Shown here: piece after piece, positions 26,292-35,327 of the stretch
Position numbering within the stretch: the stretch's first letter is position 1
Layout of the letters: every line of letters starts with the position of its first letter
Assembly (NCBI GenBank): GCA_020845575.1
Contig: JADLFL010000035.1
Location: 62,001 to 126,000 of the forward strand
Direction of reading: 5' to 3'
Length of the DNA: 64,000 nucleotides
From: Acidobacteriota bacterium
GTDB taxonomy: Bacteria > Acidobacteriota > Vicinamibacteria > Vicinamibacterales > Vicinamibacteraceae
The notes under the pieces: model-generated
Told to the model about the DNA's origin: nothing
The model's input: only the letters and a program-made list of their open reading frames with translations
Database searches by the model: none
Position numbers and translations under genes: made by a program

Positions 26292-27134
26292 ATGGATTAT
26301 GATTGGGGAATGATAAACGCGCTGGATCAGCTCCTGGATCAGCGGCTGGGGCACGGGCGGTATCACCTGACCAAGGCTGAGGCATTGACTGCTCTCGGAG
26401 TGTCGGCAACGGCGTTCAACGCTGCCGCAGCGCGTCTGGTGCGCCAGCGCCGGCTCGCTCGGCCCAAGCAGGGCTTCTTCGTCATTCTGCGCCCGGAGGA
26501 CCGCGTCGGCGGAGGCCCGGACCCGGCGCGCTGGATTGATCCGCTGATGCGTCACATCGGCGTGGATTACCGGGTTTCACTCCTGCGGGCCGCGGCGTTT
26601 CATGGGTCCTCGCACCAAGCTGCGCAGGTGTTTCAAGCAATCGTCCCCAGGCAACTACGCCCGGTGGCCATCGAGCGACAGCGCGTGGAATTCGTGTATC
26701 AGGCCGCGGACGCGTTCGCGGCAGTCAACCAGCAGCCGTGGCTGGATCAGTTGAAGACCGATGCGGGGTTCGCAAAGGTCGCCGGCGTTGAACTGCTGCT
26801 GCTCGATGCCGTTCGGTACTTCCACCAGAGTGCCGGTCTCAACGGTGCCGCACAGATCGTGCACGACCTTGGCGGACGCGCTAGTCCGCAGAAACTCGCG
26901 CGCGCCGCGACCTCGTACGAGAACTCCGTCGTCCGTCGTCTCGGCTACCTCCTCGAGCACTTCGGCTACGCGCGTCAGGCCGCCAGCCTTCGACCGCAGG
27001 CGAAGAAGGCCAAATCGCTCAAGCCCCTCGATCCGTCGGCGCGCATTGTTCCCAGCCTGGCCGCCAGCGTTGGAGACGGAGAGTCGCACGCCTGGAAGCT
27101 GCATCTGAACGTGCCCGTGGAGATTGACGCATGA
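26292..27134 (+). CDS. AbiEi-type antitoxin/autorepressor
   Basis: A 280-residue type IV antitoxin. A winged helix at the N-terminus (HLTKAEALTALGVSATAFNA, RRLARPKQGFFVI) is followed by the AbiEi C-terminal domain (DYRVSLLRAAAFHGSSHQ, VELLLLDAVRYFHQSAGLNG). AbiEi represses its own promoter and counteracts AbiEii. The stop overlaps the toxin ATG by four bases. Start could also be ATG 26310. The pair fills the cassette between attachment copies B and C. Confidence 0.9.
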   Translation: MDYDWGMINALDQLLDQRLGHGRYHLTKAEALTALGVSATAFNAAAARLVRQRRLARPKQGFFVILRPEDRVGGGPDPARWIDPLMRHIGVDYRVSLLRAAAFHGSSHQAAQVFQAIVPRQLRPVAIERQRVEFVYQAADAFAAVNQQPWLDQLKTDAGFAKVAGVELLLLDAVRYFHQSAGLNGAAQIVHDLGGRASPQKLARAATSYENSVVRRLGYLLEHFGYARQAASLRPQAKKAKSLKPLDPSARIVPSLAASVGDGESHAWKLHLNVPVEIDA

Positions 27135-28009
27135 TCCCACGCGCCCACATTCAGGAATGGGCCGCGACGACGCCGTGGCGGGAGTTGCGGCAGGTCGAGC
27201 AGGACCTCATCATCTGTCGCGCGCTGTGCGACATCTTCAACGAGCCGTTCCTCGCTGAGCGCTTGGCGTTCCGAGGCGGCACCGCGATTCACAAGCTGCT
27301 GTTTCGCCAGCCGCTTCGCTACTCGGAGGACATCGACCTCGTCCAGGTACACGCGGAACCGATCGGCCCGACGGTCAACGCACTGCGCGATGTGTTGTCG
27401 TGGCTTGGTCCGTTCAAGCGCGACGCCGCCGCGCACTCGCTCCATCTCATCTATCGCTTCATACCGGACTCCGAACCAGCCGTCCGGGCCAAGGTGAAAG
27501 TCGAGGTCAACACGCGGGAGCACGACCACCTGTACGGCCTCCGCCCGTATCCTTACGCCGTCGAGAACCCGTGGTTCACGGGCCGGGCGTCCGTCGTGTC
27601 GTTCGAGCCGGAGGAGTTGTTCGGGACGAAGCTCCGGGCGCTCCTGCAGCGTCGGAAGGGTCGCGACCTCTTCGACTTCCACGTCGGATTCGAGCAACTC
27701 TCCCTCGACCCCGCGCGCGTGATCGCCGCATTCGAGCACTACATGACGCAGGACGGCACCACGGTCTCGCGCGCGAACGCCGAGGAACGGATGCTCGGCA
27801 AGCTGACGCGCAGTTTGACGGAGGACATCGCGCCGCTCCTGGCGCATGGCGTCGCCTATAGCGAGCCCGAAGCGCTCGACGCCTTCGCGCGCGTCTGGTT
27901 CGAGCTGGTAGCTGGCCTGAAGGGCGAGCCGTGGGGCAAATCCGAGACGGTCATCGAGGAGTTCCGCGCCACATCACTGCCGAGCCTGTTGCGACCCACG
28001 CGTGCGTGA
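27131..28009 (+). CDS. AbiEii-type nucleotidyltransferase toxin
   Basis: A 292-residue nucleotidyltransferase. AERLAFRGGTAIHKLLF (Gly49-Gly50) and RYSEDIDLV (Asp67, Asp69) make the active site; KLRALLQRRKGRDLFDFH is the conserved C-terminal helix block of the family. AbiEii/MenT relatives transfer nucleotides to tRNA or other targets and cause abortive infection or growth arrest. All key motifs are intact. Confidence 0.92.
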   Translation: MIPRAHIQEWAATTPWRELRQVEQDLIICRALCDIFNEPFLAERLAFRGGTAIHKLLFRQPLRYSEDIDLVQVHAEPIGPTVNALRDVLSWLGPFKRDAAAHSLHLIYRFIPDSEPAVRAKVKVEVNTREHDHLYGLRPYPYAVENPWFTGRASVVSFEPEELFGTKLRALLQRRKGRDLFDFHVGFEQLSLDPARVIAAFEHYMTQDGTTVSRANAEERMLGKLTRSLTEDIAPLLAHGVAYSEPEALDAFARVWFELVAGLKGEPWGKSETVIEEFRATSLPSLLRPTRA

Positions 28010-28463
28010 ACCCCGCTACGCCCGAGAGTCCTTCGCCACATCTCCGGGCCGCCAACGAGGAATTGGCCGCTGCCCTGCCGTGGATCGTGACCAGCCTCTT
28101 CGGCAAGGCGAACGACGCCACGCCGTCGACTCCGGGGAGGCCAATCGTCGCGACACGTGGCGGCACACCTGGCGTCCTCGCCGTGGTTCGGAGTGTTGCT
28201 GTCGGTCGAACTCATGGCTACCGTGGGGCATTCTGAAGGCGACGAGAACACCGTCAACCGACGAGAACGCTGTACCTGAAGGCCACGTCGCGAGATGGCG
28301 CCGTAGAGAGGCAGGGATTCGTCCCTTGCCGCCCGCAAGTTCCAGAGACGGAGCGTCCGCCGGCACGAGACGGGCACCCAGATCGAAGGTGGGGTCGCCC
28401 ACGCTGCAGAGGGCCGCCAACGGCCCCTCGTGAGCGTCGGTGCCGCCATGTCCGGGCTGACGT
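28010..28463 (+). other. Intergenic stretch with a degenerate attachment-like sequence
   Basis: No convincing gene on either strand. GAGGCAGGGATTCG at 28308-28321 matches an internal part of the tRNA-end repeat and is preceded by CGCGAGATGGCG; the same pair occurs at 33039-33053. Probably eroded ends of an earlier insertion. Confidence 0.4.
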
Positions 28464-28563
28464 GGCACTATTGGGGCAGCGGCAGACAATCGCCAAGCCG
28501 AGAGAGTCGCAAGTCTCTCAAAGGTAAGGAGTTAGGCTGGCTGGGAGGCAGGGATTCGAATTC
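28464..28563 (+). repeat. Attachment copy C with conserved left arm
   Basis: The core (28538-28563) is identical to copies B and F over 26 bases. The left arm (28464-28537), beginning GGCACTATTGGGGCAGCGGC and containing GAGAGTCGCAAGTCTCTC, is shared with 33182-33255 and 39429-39502. Together they look like an integrase-bound att arm plus core. Confidence 0.75.
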
Positions 28564-28611
28564 GGAGCTACGCGTTTCTGTAAGTGGCTGATGGCGCTGA
28601 ACTTCCGATGT

Positions 28612-28636
28612 TAACCGCTTGAAAGGCAAGCGGTTA
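28612..28636 (+). repeat. Conserved hairpin in the right arm of copy C
   Basis: TAACCGCTTG-AAAGG-CAAGCGGTTA, a perfect 10-bp stem at the same distance from the core as in copy B. The surrounding bases to about 28705 match the right arms of copies B and F. From there to 28900 I see no gene. Confidence 0.6.
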
Positions 28637-28900
28637 CAGCGCTCCGTTTCGTGCACTGCCGTCCACTCGATTCCTCCCGCTTCTCCCCCAGGTTTGGCAC
28701 CATTGGGGCAACGGGTCGATGGCCCTCCACTGTGCCGGTTCCAAACGGCTCCAACCTTGCCCGGTGATCGGCTAGCCATGATCTCGCAGGCGAAGACGTC
28801 CCACGTCGCCGTTCCGTTTGCCGAAGCTGGCGGCGGTTCGTGACTTTGGTCGGCGGACCCACGCAGTCTCGCCAGACGCGACGCGCTGCCCGGCGCCGCA

Positions 28901-29407
28901 TCACTTCCAGGGTCTTGGATGAGGTGCCACGTTCGTGAAACTGACGGCCACCCACCGGCCGCTCTGCTTCTGCATGACGTAGGTTCCGAGATTGCCGCGT
29001 GTGATGACGCGAAGACGCTCGTCGGACGTCTGGCGAAGACCGGCGTCGGGGTCCCTCGGGTCCACCGATGACACCTGAACCACCGCGATCTCGGGGGTCA
29101 ACCATCGGATCTTCTCGACGACATGCCGCTTCTGGCTGTTGCGCAAGGGCCCCTTGTGGATCGTCGCCAGCTCTTCACGCATGCGGGCCTTGCCCATCTG
29201 CCACTCGCCGAAGACATCGATGTGATCCACGTCATCGGCGTAGGCGGACACCATCATGTCGGCGTCGTGGGCGTTCCACCCCTCATAGAACGTCCCCAGC
29301 GTCTGCCTGATGGCGCGCTCCTCGTCGGCTGAGGCGCCTTGTCCCTGGCTCCAGGCGACTGCTACGACGAGCAGCATCGACACCAAGACGAGCACAAGCC
29401 GTTTCAT
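28901..29407 (-). CDS. Secreted NTF2-like (SnoaL/DUF4440-type) protein
   Basis: A 168-residue protein from ATG 29407 with GGAGG upstream. The signal peptide is [20 protein letters not shown]. The domain starts [20 protein letters not shown] and shows the cone-fold pattern [20 protein letters not shown]. Such proteins bind or turn over small molecules; no catalytic set can be assigned. It is divergent from an ECF sigma factor gene 78 bases away. Confidence 0.82.
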   Translation of the reverse strand: MKRLVLVLVSMLLVVAVAWSQGQGASADEERAIRQTLGTFYEGWNAHDADMMVSAYADDVDHIDVFGEWQMGKARMREELATIHKGPLRNSQKRHVVEKIRWLTPEIAVVQVSSVDPRDPDAGLRQTSDERLRVITRGNLGTYVMQKQSGRWVAVSFTNVAPHPRPWK

Positions 29408-29485
29408 CCTCACCTCCAACATGTACTAGCGTCGTTCGAGCGCGGATTGCATCATGTCGGCCGTCGGGTCCGCTCCCGTGGCAAG

Positions 29486-30079
29486 ATGAACCCACGCGAC
29501 ATGGCGACCGGCGATACCGCGCAGATCACCCGCCTCCTCGGCGCCTGGAACGACGGAGACGCCGGAGCGCTCGAGCAACTGATCCCCCTCGTGGAGCGCG
29601 AGCTGCAGCAACTGGCCCATCACTACATGGCTCGAGAGCCAGCCGGCCATCCGCTGCAGACCACGGCGCTCGTGAACGAGGCGTTCGTTCGGCTGATCGA
29701 CGGCGGGCGGGTACGCTGGCAGAGCCGGGCCCACTTCTTCGCGGTGTCAGCCCGCCTGATGCGCCGCATCCTCGTCGACGTGGCGCGGTCCCGAAAGAAA
29801 TTGAAGCGCGGTGGCACAGCCGTGTGGATCTCGCTCGACGAGGCGCCCGAGATCCCCCACGCGACGGACGCCGAGCTCGTGGCTCTCGACGACGCGTTGA
29901 ACGCACTTGCTGCCTTCGACGAGCGCAAGAGCCGGGTCGTGGAACTGCGCTTCTTCGGAGGTCTCACCATCGCCGAAACCGCAGTCGTGCTGCAGGTGTC
30001 GCCGATCACGGTGACCCGCGACTGGGATCTCGCCAGGGCCTGGCTCGCGCGAGAGCTGTCTCGGACCCATGACGCCTGA
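29486..30079 (+). CDS. ECF RNA polymerase sigma factor
   Basis: A 197-residue sigma factor, paralogous to that at 22733-23305. Region 2: LQTTALVNEAFVRLIDG and AHFFAVSARLMRRILVDVAR. Region 4: VVELRFFGGLTIAETAVVLQ and SPITVTRDWDLARAWL. The start is ATG 29486 or ATG 29501; neither has a strong ribosome site. Its 3' end overlaps the kinase gene by 11 bases. The partner kinase gene is frameshifted, so this circuit may be damaged. Confidence 0.88.
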   Translation: MNPRDMATGDTAQITRLLGAWNDGDAGALEQLIPLVERELQQLAHHYMAREPAGHPLQTTALVNEAFVRLIDGGRVRWQSRAHFFAVSARLMRRILVDVARSRKKLKRGGTAVWISLDEAPEIPHATDAELVALDDALNALAAFDERKSRVVELRFFGGLTIAETAVVLQVSPITVTRDWDLARAWLARELSRTHDA

Positions 30080-31052
30080 CCGGTGGCGGGAGATCGAACG
30101 CCTGTATCACGCGACGCTCGAGCGGAGTCCGAGCGAGCGAGACGAATTTCTCGCTGCGGCGTGCCGGGGCGACGATGCCCTGCGTACCGAGGTGGAGTCG
30201 CTGATCGCGCATGGCCTGGACGCACCAGCCGTTCTGGATGCGCAGCTTAGCCGGGAGCTTCGCGCTGACTTGACCAGGCGACTCGACCAACAGCTGGCAG
30301 TCCCGGGCCGCTTTATCGGACGAACGTTCGGACCGTACAAGCTGCAGGCATTGCTGGGGGCCGGCGGGATGGGGGAGGTGTACCGTGCGGCCGATGCCCG
30401 CCTGAACCGGACCGTGGCCATCAAGGTTCTCCTGCGCGATCGTCATGACAGTTCGGAACGCCCTGAGCTGACACGCGAAGCCGCGATCGTTTCCAACCTG
30501 AATCATCCGCACATCTGCACCATCCACGACATCGGCAGCCAGGACGGCGTCGACTACATCGTCATGGAGTATCTCGAAGGCGAGACGCTGCAACAGCGTC
30601 TCGCCCGTGGCGCACTGCCGCTGGAGCGCGCCATCGAGTACTGCACGCAGATCGTCGATGCCCTGGACAAGTCACATCGCCGCGGCATCATTCATCGGGA
30701 CATCAAACCCGCGAATGTGATGCTCACGGCGGTCGGCGTGAAGGTGCTCGACTTCGGCATCGCCACGCGGACGGGAGGGAGCGATCCGCTGCCGGTCATG
30801 GCCACGCCTGCGTACGGCTCGCCGGAGCAGCTCACCGGCCATCCCGTGGATGCGCGGACCGACATCTTCTCGTTCGGCGCGGTGGCGTACGAGATGATCA
30901 CCGGACAACGGGCATTCACGGGGAACACGCCGGCGGCGGTTGTCGCCAGCGTCTGCGCGGACGAGCCAGTTCCGCTCCGCGATCTGGTGCCGGCCGTACC
31001 CGAACCACTGGCGCGTACGCTGTCGAGGTGTCTGGCGAAGGCGCCTGGATGA
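30069..31052 (+). CDS. Ser/Thr protein kinase domain, reading frame cut by a frameshift
   Basis: A 327-residue frame with a full Hanks-type kinase domain: GAGGMGEVYRA, VAIKVLL, HRDIKPANVM, VLDFGIATR and GSPEQL. It stops at CLAKAPG, just where related kinases continue with an Asp-Asp-Arg-Trp block. That block (DDRWQTTNDLLFDLRSLA) is present immediately after in the +1 frame, so one extra G near 31049-31050 broke the gene. A soluble kinase could still be made, but without membrane anchor and sensor. Confidence 0.8.
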   Translation: MTPDRWREIERLYHATLERSPSERDEFLAAACRGDDALRTEVESLIAHGLDAPAVLDAQLSRELRADLTRRLDQQLAVPGRFIGRTFGPYKLQALLGAGGMGEVYRAADARLNRTVAIKVLLRDRHDSSERPELTREAAIVSNLNHPHICTIHDIGSQDGVDYIVMEYLEGETLQQRLARGALPLERAIEYCTQIVDALDKSHRRGIIHRDIKPANVMLTAVGVKVLDFGIATRTGGSDPLPVMATPAYGSPEQLTGHPVDARTDIFSFGAVAYEMITGQRAFTGNTPAAVVASVCADEPVPLRDLVPAVPEPLARTLSRCLAKAPG

Positions 31053-32914
31053 TCGTTGGCAGACGACGAACGACCTACTGTTCGATTTACGCTCTCTCGC
31101 CACGCCAACGATGGGTCCTTCCGTCACGGATCGCCCGACGCGGATGTCCTGGATCGAGCGCGCGGGATGGGCTGCGGCGCTGGTGGCGACCTTCAAGTGT
31201 CTACACACTCTCGGTAGCGGATCCCACCCAGGTCGCCGAGCCGCCGGCACCCGATCTCCGTTTCCCGCTGTGGCCGGCGCCCGATACGACGTATGCCTCC
31301 AGCTTCGACGTGCCGATCGCGCTCGCTCCGGATGGACGCCGCCTGGCCTACATCGCCGTAGGGCGCGACAGCATCAAGCGGTTGTGGATTCGCTCCCTCG
31401 ATGCGGCCGCCGACGGTGCGGTCGAGATCGCGGGGACCGAGGACGCCAACACCCCGTTCTGGTCACCAGACAGCGCGTGGGTCGGCATCTTCAGTCGCCA
31501 CCAGCTTCTCAAGGTGCGCGTGTCGGATCGCCGCGTCCTCACCATTGCGACGAATGTCTCGACGATGGCCGGCGCGACTTGGAATGCCGAGGGCGTCATC
31601 CTCTTCACGGGCGGACTAGCGGGACTCTCGCGGGTCTCGTCCGAGGGCGGCGCCGTGATTCCGGTGACGAGGGACGAGGGCAGCCACTTCTGGCCGCAGT
31701 TCATCGGAGACGGCCGCCACTTCTTCTATTCGGCCGCGATTCCAGGCGAGATCCGCCTCGGCTCGCTCACCGGCGAGCCATCCCGTGTGCTGATGAAGGT
31801 CCAGCAGCACCCGTCGTCGCTCGTGTACGCAGGCGGGTATCTGTTCTTCGGGAGAGACTCGAAGCTGTTCGCTCGGTCGTTCGACGAACGCACGCTCGAG
31901 TTCGTCGGCGAGCCGATCGAGCTGCTGGCGGGGATGCCGATCACGCAGCTGGGCCGCATGCCGTTCTCGGTGTCGGCCGCTGGCCCTCTCGCTGTGTGGC
32001 CGTACCCGGGCGGAACTCCAGCCACCTTGCGCTTGTTCACGGAGACAGGCGCGTCGGTGCCCGTCGTGGAGACGCCCGCGCGGTACGTCGGGTTGGCACT
32101 CACGCCCAACGCCGAGTCGCTGGCTGTCTCGCGGCGTCGCGTCAATGGCGGTGCGGACGTGTGGGTTCGCGATCTCGGCGCCTCCACCGAGACGCAGGTG
32201 ACGTTCGACGGGGTCGCGTTCGCACCACGATGGTCCCCTGACGGCCGCCGCCTCGTGTACACCACGTCGACGAAGCTGCCGCCCAGGCTGCTGATCAAGG
32301 GGCTGCGCGACTCAAGTGGCGACGTCGAGATCGGCGGCTCCCAGCTGCCTGCGTTCGCGTCGAGTTGGAGCAACGATGGCGCGCGGATCGTGAGCGTGCG
32401 CATCGACCCTGCCACCCGCGATGACCTGTACGTCGACGACCTGCAGGACGGTCGTGCCGAGCGGCTGCCGATGAACACCGCGGCCAACGAGTATCACGCG
32501 GCGGTCTCTCCTGACGATCGCTGGCTCGCCTATGTCACCGACGAGTCGGGCCGTGATGAAGTGTGGGTCGCCGGCTTTCCATCAGGGCAGGTGAAGAGAA
32601 AGGTCTCGATCGACGGAGGAACCTCACCCCAATGGATCGATGGCGGCCGCGAAGTCGCGTATCTGTCCCAGCGCAAGTGGATGACTATCAGGTCGTTCGC
32701 AGGGACGGGCGGCGACATCGCGCTCGGTACGCCGCGCGAGCTCTTTGACGCGTCCGCCTTCGTCGAAACGACACCGCTGGTCACGCCGACGGCAAACGCG
32801 TACGCCGCCGCTGTGGAGGGCAGGCGGTTTCTGGCCGCGGTTCGCGCCAAGGATCCAGCGGTGCCCCCGATCCAGCTGATTGTGGACTGGCGCACGCTGC
32901 TCCGCGACCGTTGA
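31028..32914 (+). pseudogene. Detached PD40 sensor half of the frameshifted kinase
   Basis: From about 31190 the frame encodes the extracytoplasmic propeller expected after a PknB-type kinase: FDVPIALAPDGRRLAYIAV, PFWSPDSAWVGIFS, RWSPDGRRLVYTTS, AVSPDDRWLAYVTDESGRDE. The membrane-anchor region lies in yet another frame (MSWIERAGWAAALVATF, about 31143-31193), so two shifts separate kinase from sensor. No ribosome site fits an independent start; residues before 31190 are out-of-frame noise. The propeller itself has no stops, so the damage is recent or is sequencing error. Confidence 0.65.
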
Positions 32915-33181
32915 AGCTCGTAGCCGGCGCAAGACCGACGGGCGTGGTACTCCTCCGATCCATCAGTTTGGCAACGACGAGAGCGCCGGCAGGCAGCGAC
33001 ACCTGAAGTTGTAGACGCAGCGCGAGATGGCGTCACCTGGAGGCAGGGATTCGCCCCTCGACGCTCACTCGGCCTTTGGCGCCGAGCACGCAATTCGCCC
33101 GTGTCGCCAGACGAACTGGCTGGTGAGCCATGGCCGCCGGAAAATTCGGAACTGTGCGCAGTTGGCGCGAGGACCGACTTG
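32915..33181 (+). other. Intergenic stretch with a degenerate attachment-like sequence
   Basis: No gene seen. GGAGGCAGGGATTCG at 33039-33053 repeats the interior of the tRNA-Gln-end core, preceded by CGCGAGATGG as at 28290. It is probably a worn attachment site. Confidence 0.4.
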
Positions 33182-33272
33182 GGCACTATTTGGGCAACGG
33201 CGGAGAATGGCTCAACCGAGAGAACGGCGAGTCTCTCAGCTACAAGGATTTAGGCTGGCTGGGTGTCAGGGA
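33182..33272 (+). repeat. Attachment-like copy D with conserved left arm
   Basis: The left arm (33182-33255) parallels those at 28464 and 39429, including GAGAG and GTCTCTC half-sites and GGATTTAGGCTGGCTGGG. The core (33256-33272) is TGGCTGGGTGTCAGGGA and continues into CGATTTTCGACACTATCTCG, as in copies A and E. It bounds the next toxin-antitoxin cassette. Confidence 0.65.
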
Positions 33273-33440
33273 CGATTTTCGACACTATCTCGTCCATGCG
33301 GCGTGAGGGTGTCGCGGGCCTCCATGCCGTCTTGAACGCCATGGAGAGTGTGGATCTTTCGGCATTCCAAGGCCGACCGGTCTCTCATCGTCGTTGCCTC
33401 GGGGACCACTCTCGAGGGCACGACGTGAGCGCTGGTGGCC

Positions 33441-33476
33441 TTGCTATTCCGTATTCCAGATTCTAGAATACCGAAT
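33441..33476 (+). promoter_or_regulatory. Promoter and inverted-repeat operator at the start of a toxin-antitoxin operon
   Basis: TTGCTA (33441-33446), a 17-base spacer and TAGAAT (33464-33469). The predicted start of transcription (about 33475) coincides with the ATG at 33475, implying leaderless mRNA. ATTCCGTATTC (33446-33456) and GAATACCGAAT (33466-33476) form an 11-base inverted repeat with one mismatch that covers the spacer, -10 and start codon, ideal for autorepression. Confidence 0.6.
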
Positions 33477-34002
33477 GCCTCAAGGCCTCCTTCCTCAGGA
33501 TGTCGTCGTGCTCGCCAAGCTCGTGTGCTACGGCGGAGAGCGTCCGCCGATCGCTCAGGTGGCCGGCGACCTGGCTTTGAGCCCATCTCAGGTCCACGCA
33601 TCGCTCAAGCGCCTGGAGCGATCCCGCCTTGTGGACGTCCAGACGGGGCGCCCGCTCTTGAAGGCGGTCGAAGAGTTCCTGATCCATGGCGTGAAATACG
33701 CGTTTCCGGTCCAACGCGGTGAGGCGACCCGCGGCATGCCGACGGCCCATGCAGCGCCTCCGCTGAGTGATCAGATTGCAGACAGCGGCGACCTCCCGCC
33801 GGTTTGGCCGGACGCCGTGGGCGACGTGCGTGGTGTGACCCTCGAGCCCCTTCACAAATCCGCACCGAAGGCGGCTCGACGTGACCCCGTTCTCCATGAG
33901 CTCCTGGCGCTGATCGATGCGCTGCGCGACGGCCGCGTGCGCGAGCGACAGCTGGCCGAGAAGGAACTGAGCGCGCGGCTGCGGAGGCAGCTCTATGGCT
34001 GA
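33475..34002 (+). CDS. Winged-helix regulator, probable antitoxin of a nucleotidyltransferase pair
   Basis: A 175-residue protein. The N-terminal helix-turn-helix (PPIAQVAGDLALSPSQVHAS, LKRLERSRLVDVQTGRPLLK) is MarR-like; the C-terminus is charged and helical (RVRERQLAEKELSARLRRQL). Its gene overlaps the nucleotidyltransferase gene by eight bases. By analogy with type IV systems it should repress the operon through the inverted repeat that covers its start. The family is distinct from AbiEi by sequence, so the antitoxin role is inference. Confidence 0.7.
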   Translation: MPQGLLPQDVVVLAKLVCYGGERPPIAQVAGDLALSPSQVHASLKRLERSRLVDVQTGRPLLKAVEEFLIHGVKYAFPVQRGEATRGMPTAHAAPPLSDQIADSGDLPPVWPDAVGDVRGVTLEPLHKSAPKAARRDPVLHELLALIDALRDGRVRERQLAEKELSARLRRQLYG

Positions 34003-34702
34003 TCCGAACCGCATCCTCTTCGAGTCGGTCGTGCGCCTGCTCGCGCCGGTACTCGACGAACTCGTATTCGTTGGCGGTTGCACGACAGGGCTGTTCATCA
34101 CCGATCCGGCAGCGGGCGGTATCCGACCGACGAAGGATGTCGACGTGATCGTGGACGTGACGCCATACGCGAAGTACGCGGCTCTGTCGGAACGGCTGCG
34201 CGCGCTGGGACTCGCCGAGGATACGACCAAAGGAGCGCCGCTCTGCCGCTGGCGACGAAACGAGCTCATCGTCGATGTCATGCCAGTGGACGAGCATGTT
34301 CTTGGCTTCAGCAACCGGTGGTACCCGGCCGCCATCGAGACGGCCCACCGACTTCAGATCGCCGGCCGCGAAGTGCGAGTGGTCACGCCGGCGCTGTTCA
34401 TCGCCACAAAACTCGAAGCGTTCCATGGGCGTGGTCGTGGCGACGTCGTCGCCAGCCACGACCTCGAGGACATCGTGGCCGTTCTCGACGGACGGCCCGA
34501 GATCGTGGCCGATGTCGCCTCGGCGAGCGATGACGTACGCCAGTACATCGGCACTCAGATCCAGTCTCTGCTCGACAACCCCGACTTCCTCGAGGCGCTC
34601 GGCGGGTTCCTCCTTCCTGACGCCGCGAGTCAGGCGCGGCGCGGGATCCTGATTGAACGACTCAGACGCCTTGCGACGGCTCGAGGTCCGCAACGCTCGT
34701 GA
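33995..34702 (+). CDS. Nucleotidyltransferase, probable toxin (AbiEii/DUF6036-like)
   Basis: A 235-residue nucleotidyltransferase. ELVFVGGCTTGLF supplies Gly27-Gly28 and IRPTKDVDVIVDVTP the metal ligands Asp48 and Asp50. SNRWYPAAIETA and the block ATKLEAFHGRGRGDVVASHD are conserved in this group. It forms a two-gene cassette with the winged-helix gene between copies D and E. A decayed second copy of its 3' region lies at 39238-39372. Confidence 0.78.
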   Translation: MADPNRILFESVVRLLAPVLDELVFVGGCTTGLFITDPAAGGIRPTKDVDVIVDVTPYAKYAALSERLRALGLAEDTTKGAPLCRWRRNELIVDVMPVDEHVLGFSNRWYPAAIETAHRLQIAGREVRVVTPALFIATKLEAFHGRGRGDVVASHDLEDIVAVLDGRPEIVADVASASDDVRQYIGTQIQSLLDNPDFLEALGGFLLPDAASQARRGILIERLRRLATARGPQRS

Positions 34703-34779
34703 GTCTGGACCGGCACCGGAAAGATTTCGCCGTGAACCCTCGTTCTACAGAGTGTGGGGTCTCGGTTCTGGAACAGGAT

Positions 34780-34796
34780 TGGCTGGGAGGCAGGGA
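34780..34796 (+). repeat. Attachment-like copy E
   Basis: TGGCTGGGAGGCAGGGA matches the tRNA-Gln 3' end over 17 bases, then diverges into CGATTTCCGCAACTACCTCG, as in copy A. It lies 78 bases after the nucleotidyltransferase gene. The stretch 34797-34953 has no gene. Confidence 0.6.
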
Positions 34797-34953
34797 CGAT
34801 TTCCGCAACTACCTCGTCCAGGCGGCGTGAGGTGTGGTTGGCGCTCGATGCAGCGTTGAACGCGCATAGGACCGTGAATCTTTCTGCCGCCGCTCCGGCG
34901 GTGCCGCTGGGGGAACGTTCATCCGCTTGGCCGCCTCGCCCAGTCGGTGGAGG

Positions 34954-35154
34954 TCATGGCGGGTCCTCCCTGAGGAACACGTCCTCTATCTTGAGCCCGA
35001 ACGCGTCGGCGATGCGGAAAGCGAGCGGCAGGGACGGATCGAACTTACCGTTCTCCACCGCGTTGATGGAGTTGCGCGAAACCTGGACGCGCTCGGCGAG
35101 TTCCGCCTGACTCCAGCGCTTTTCGGCGCGCAGGACGCGGATGCGGTTGTTCAT
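34954..35154 (-). CDS. Small XRE-type transcriptional regulator
   Basis: A 66-residue one-domain DNA-binding protein: MNNRIRVLRAEKRWSQAELA, ERVQVSRNSINAVENGKFDP, then AFRIADAFGLKIEDVFLRED. This is the common YgzD-like XRE family. No partner gene is next to it. It could be a solitary regulator left from a mobile element or the remaining half of a toxin-antitoxin pair. Confidence 0.85.
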   Translation of the reverse strand: MNNRIRVLRAEKRWSQAELAERVQVSRNSINAVENGKFDPSLPLAFRIADAFGLKIEDVFLREDPP

Positions 35155-35189
35155 GTCGAGATTCTTTTCCAGCTCACGCGTTCCCGCTG

Positions 35190-35327
35190 ATGCGGCCTCG
35201 ACCTGGGCACGCCCAGCGGCTCCAGGAACTCCTTCAGGAGCATCTCACCGGGGTGCGTCGGTGGACGATGGGTCGGGAGCATGTCGATGTCTCAGTGGTA
35301 GTCGGTGCAGCGCACGGTTGGGCGTCC
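35190..35327 (-). pseudogene. Remnant of a second higBA locus
   Basis: On the minus strand this interval repeats, with about one difference per eight bases by eye, the end of higB, the short gap and the first about 35 codons of higA at 25490-25625 (CTCAGTGGTAGTCGGTGCAG and TCACCGGGGTG blocks are shared). HigA homology runs through HPGEMLLKEFLEPLG and then ends. It abuts the stop of the metalloprotease gene, so insertion of that gene may have cut it. Confidence 0.7.

Noticed and set aside
28016..28489. Minus-strand frame of 157 codons after the abiE genes
   Set aside because: No recognisable domain, and it spans degenerate att-like repeats shared with 33039; likely chance.
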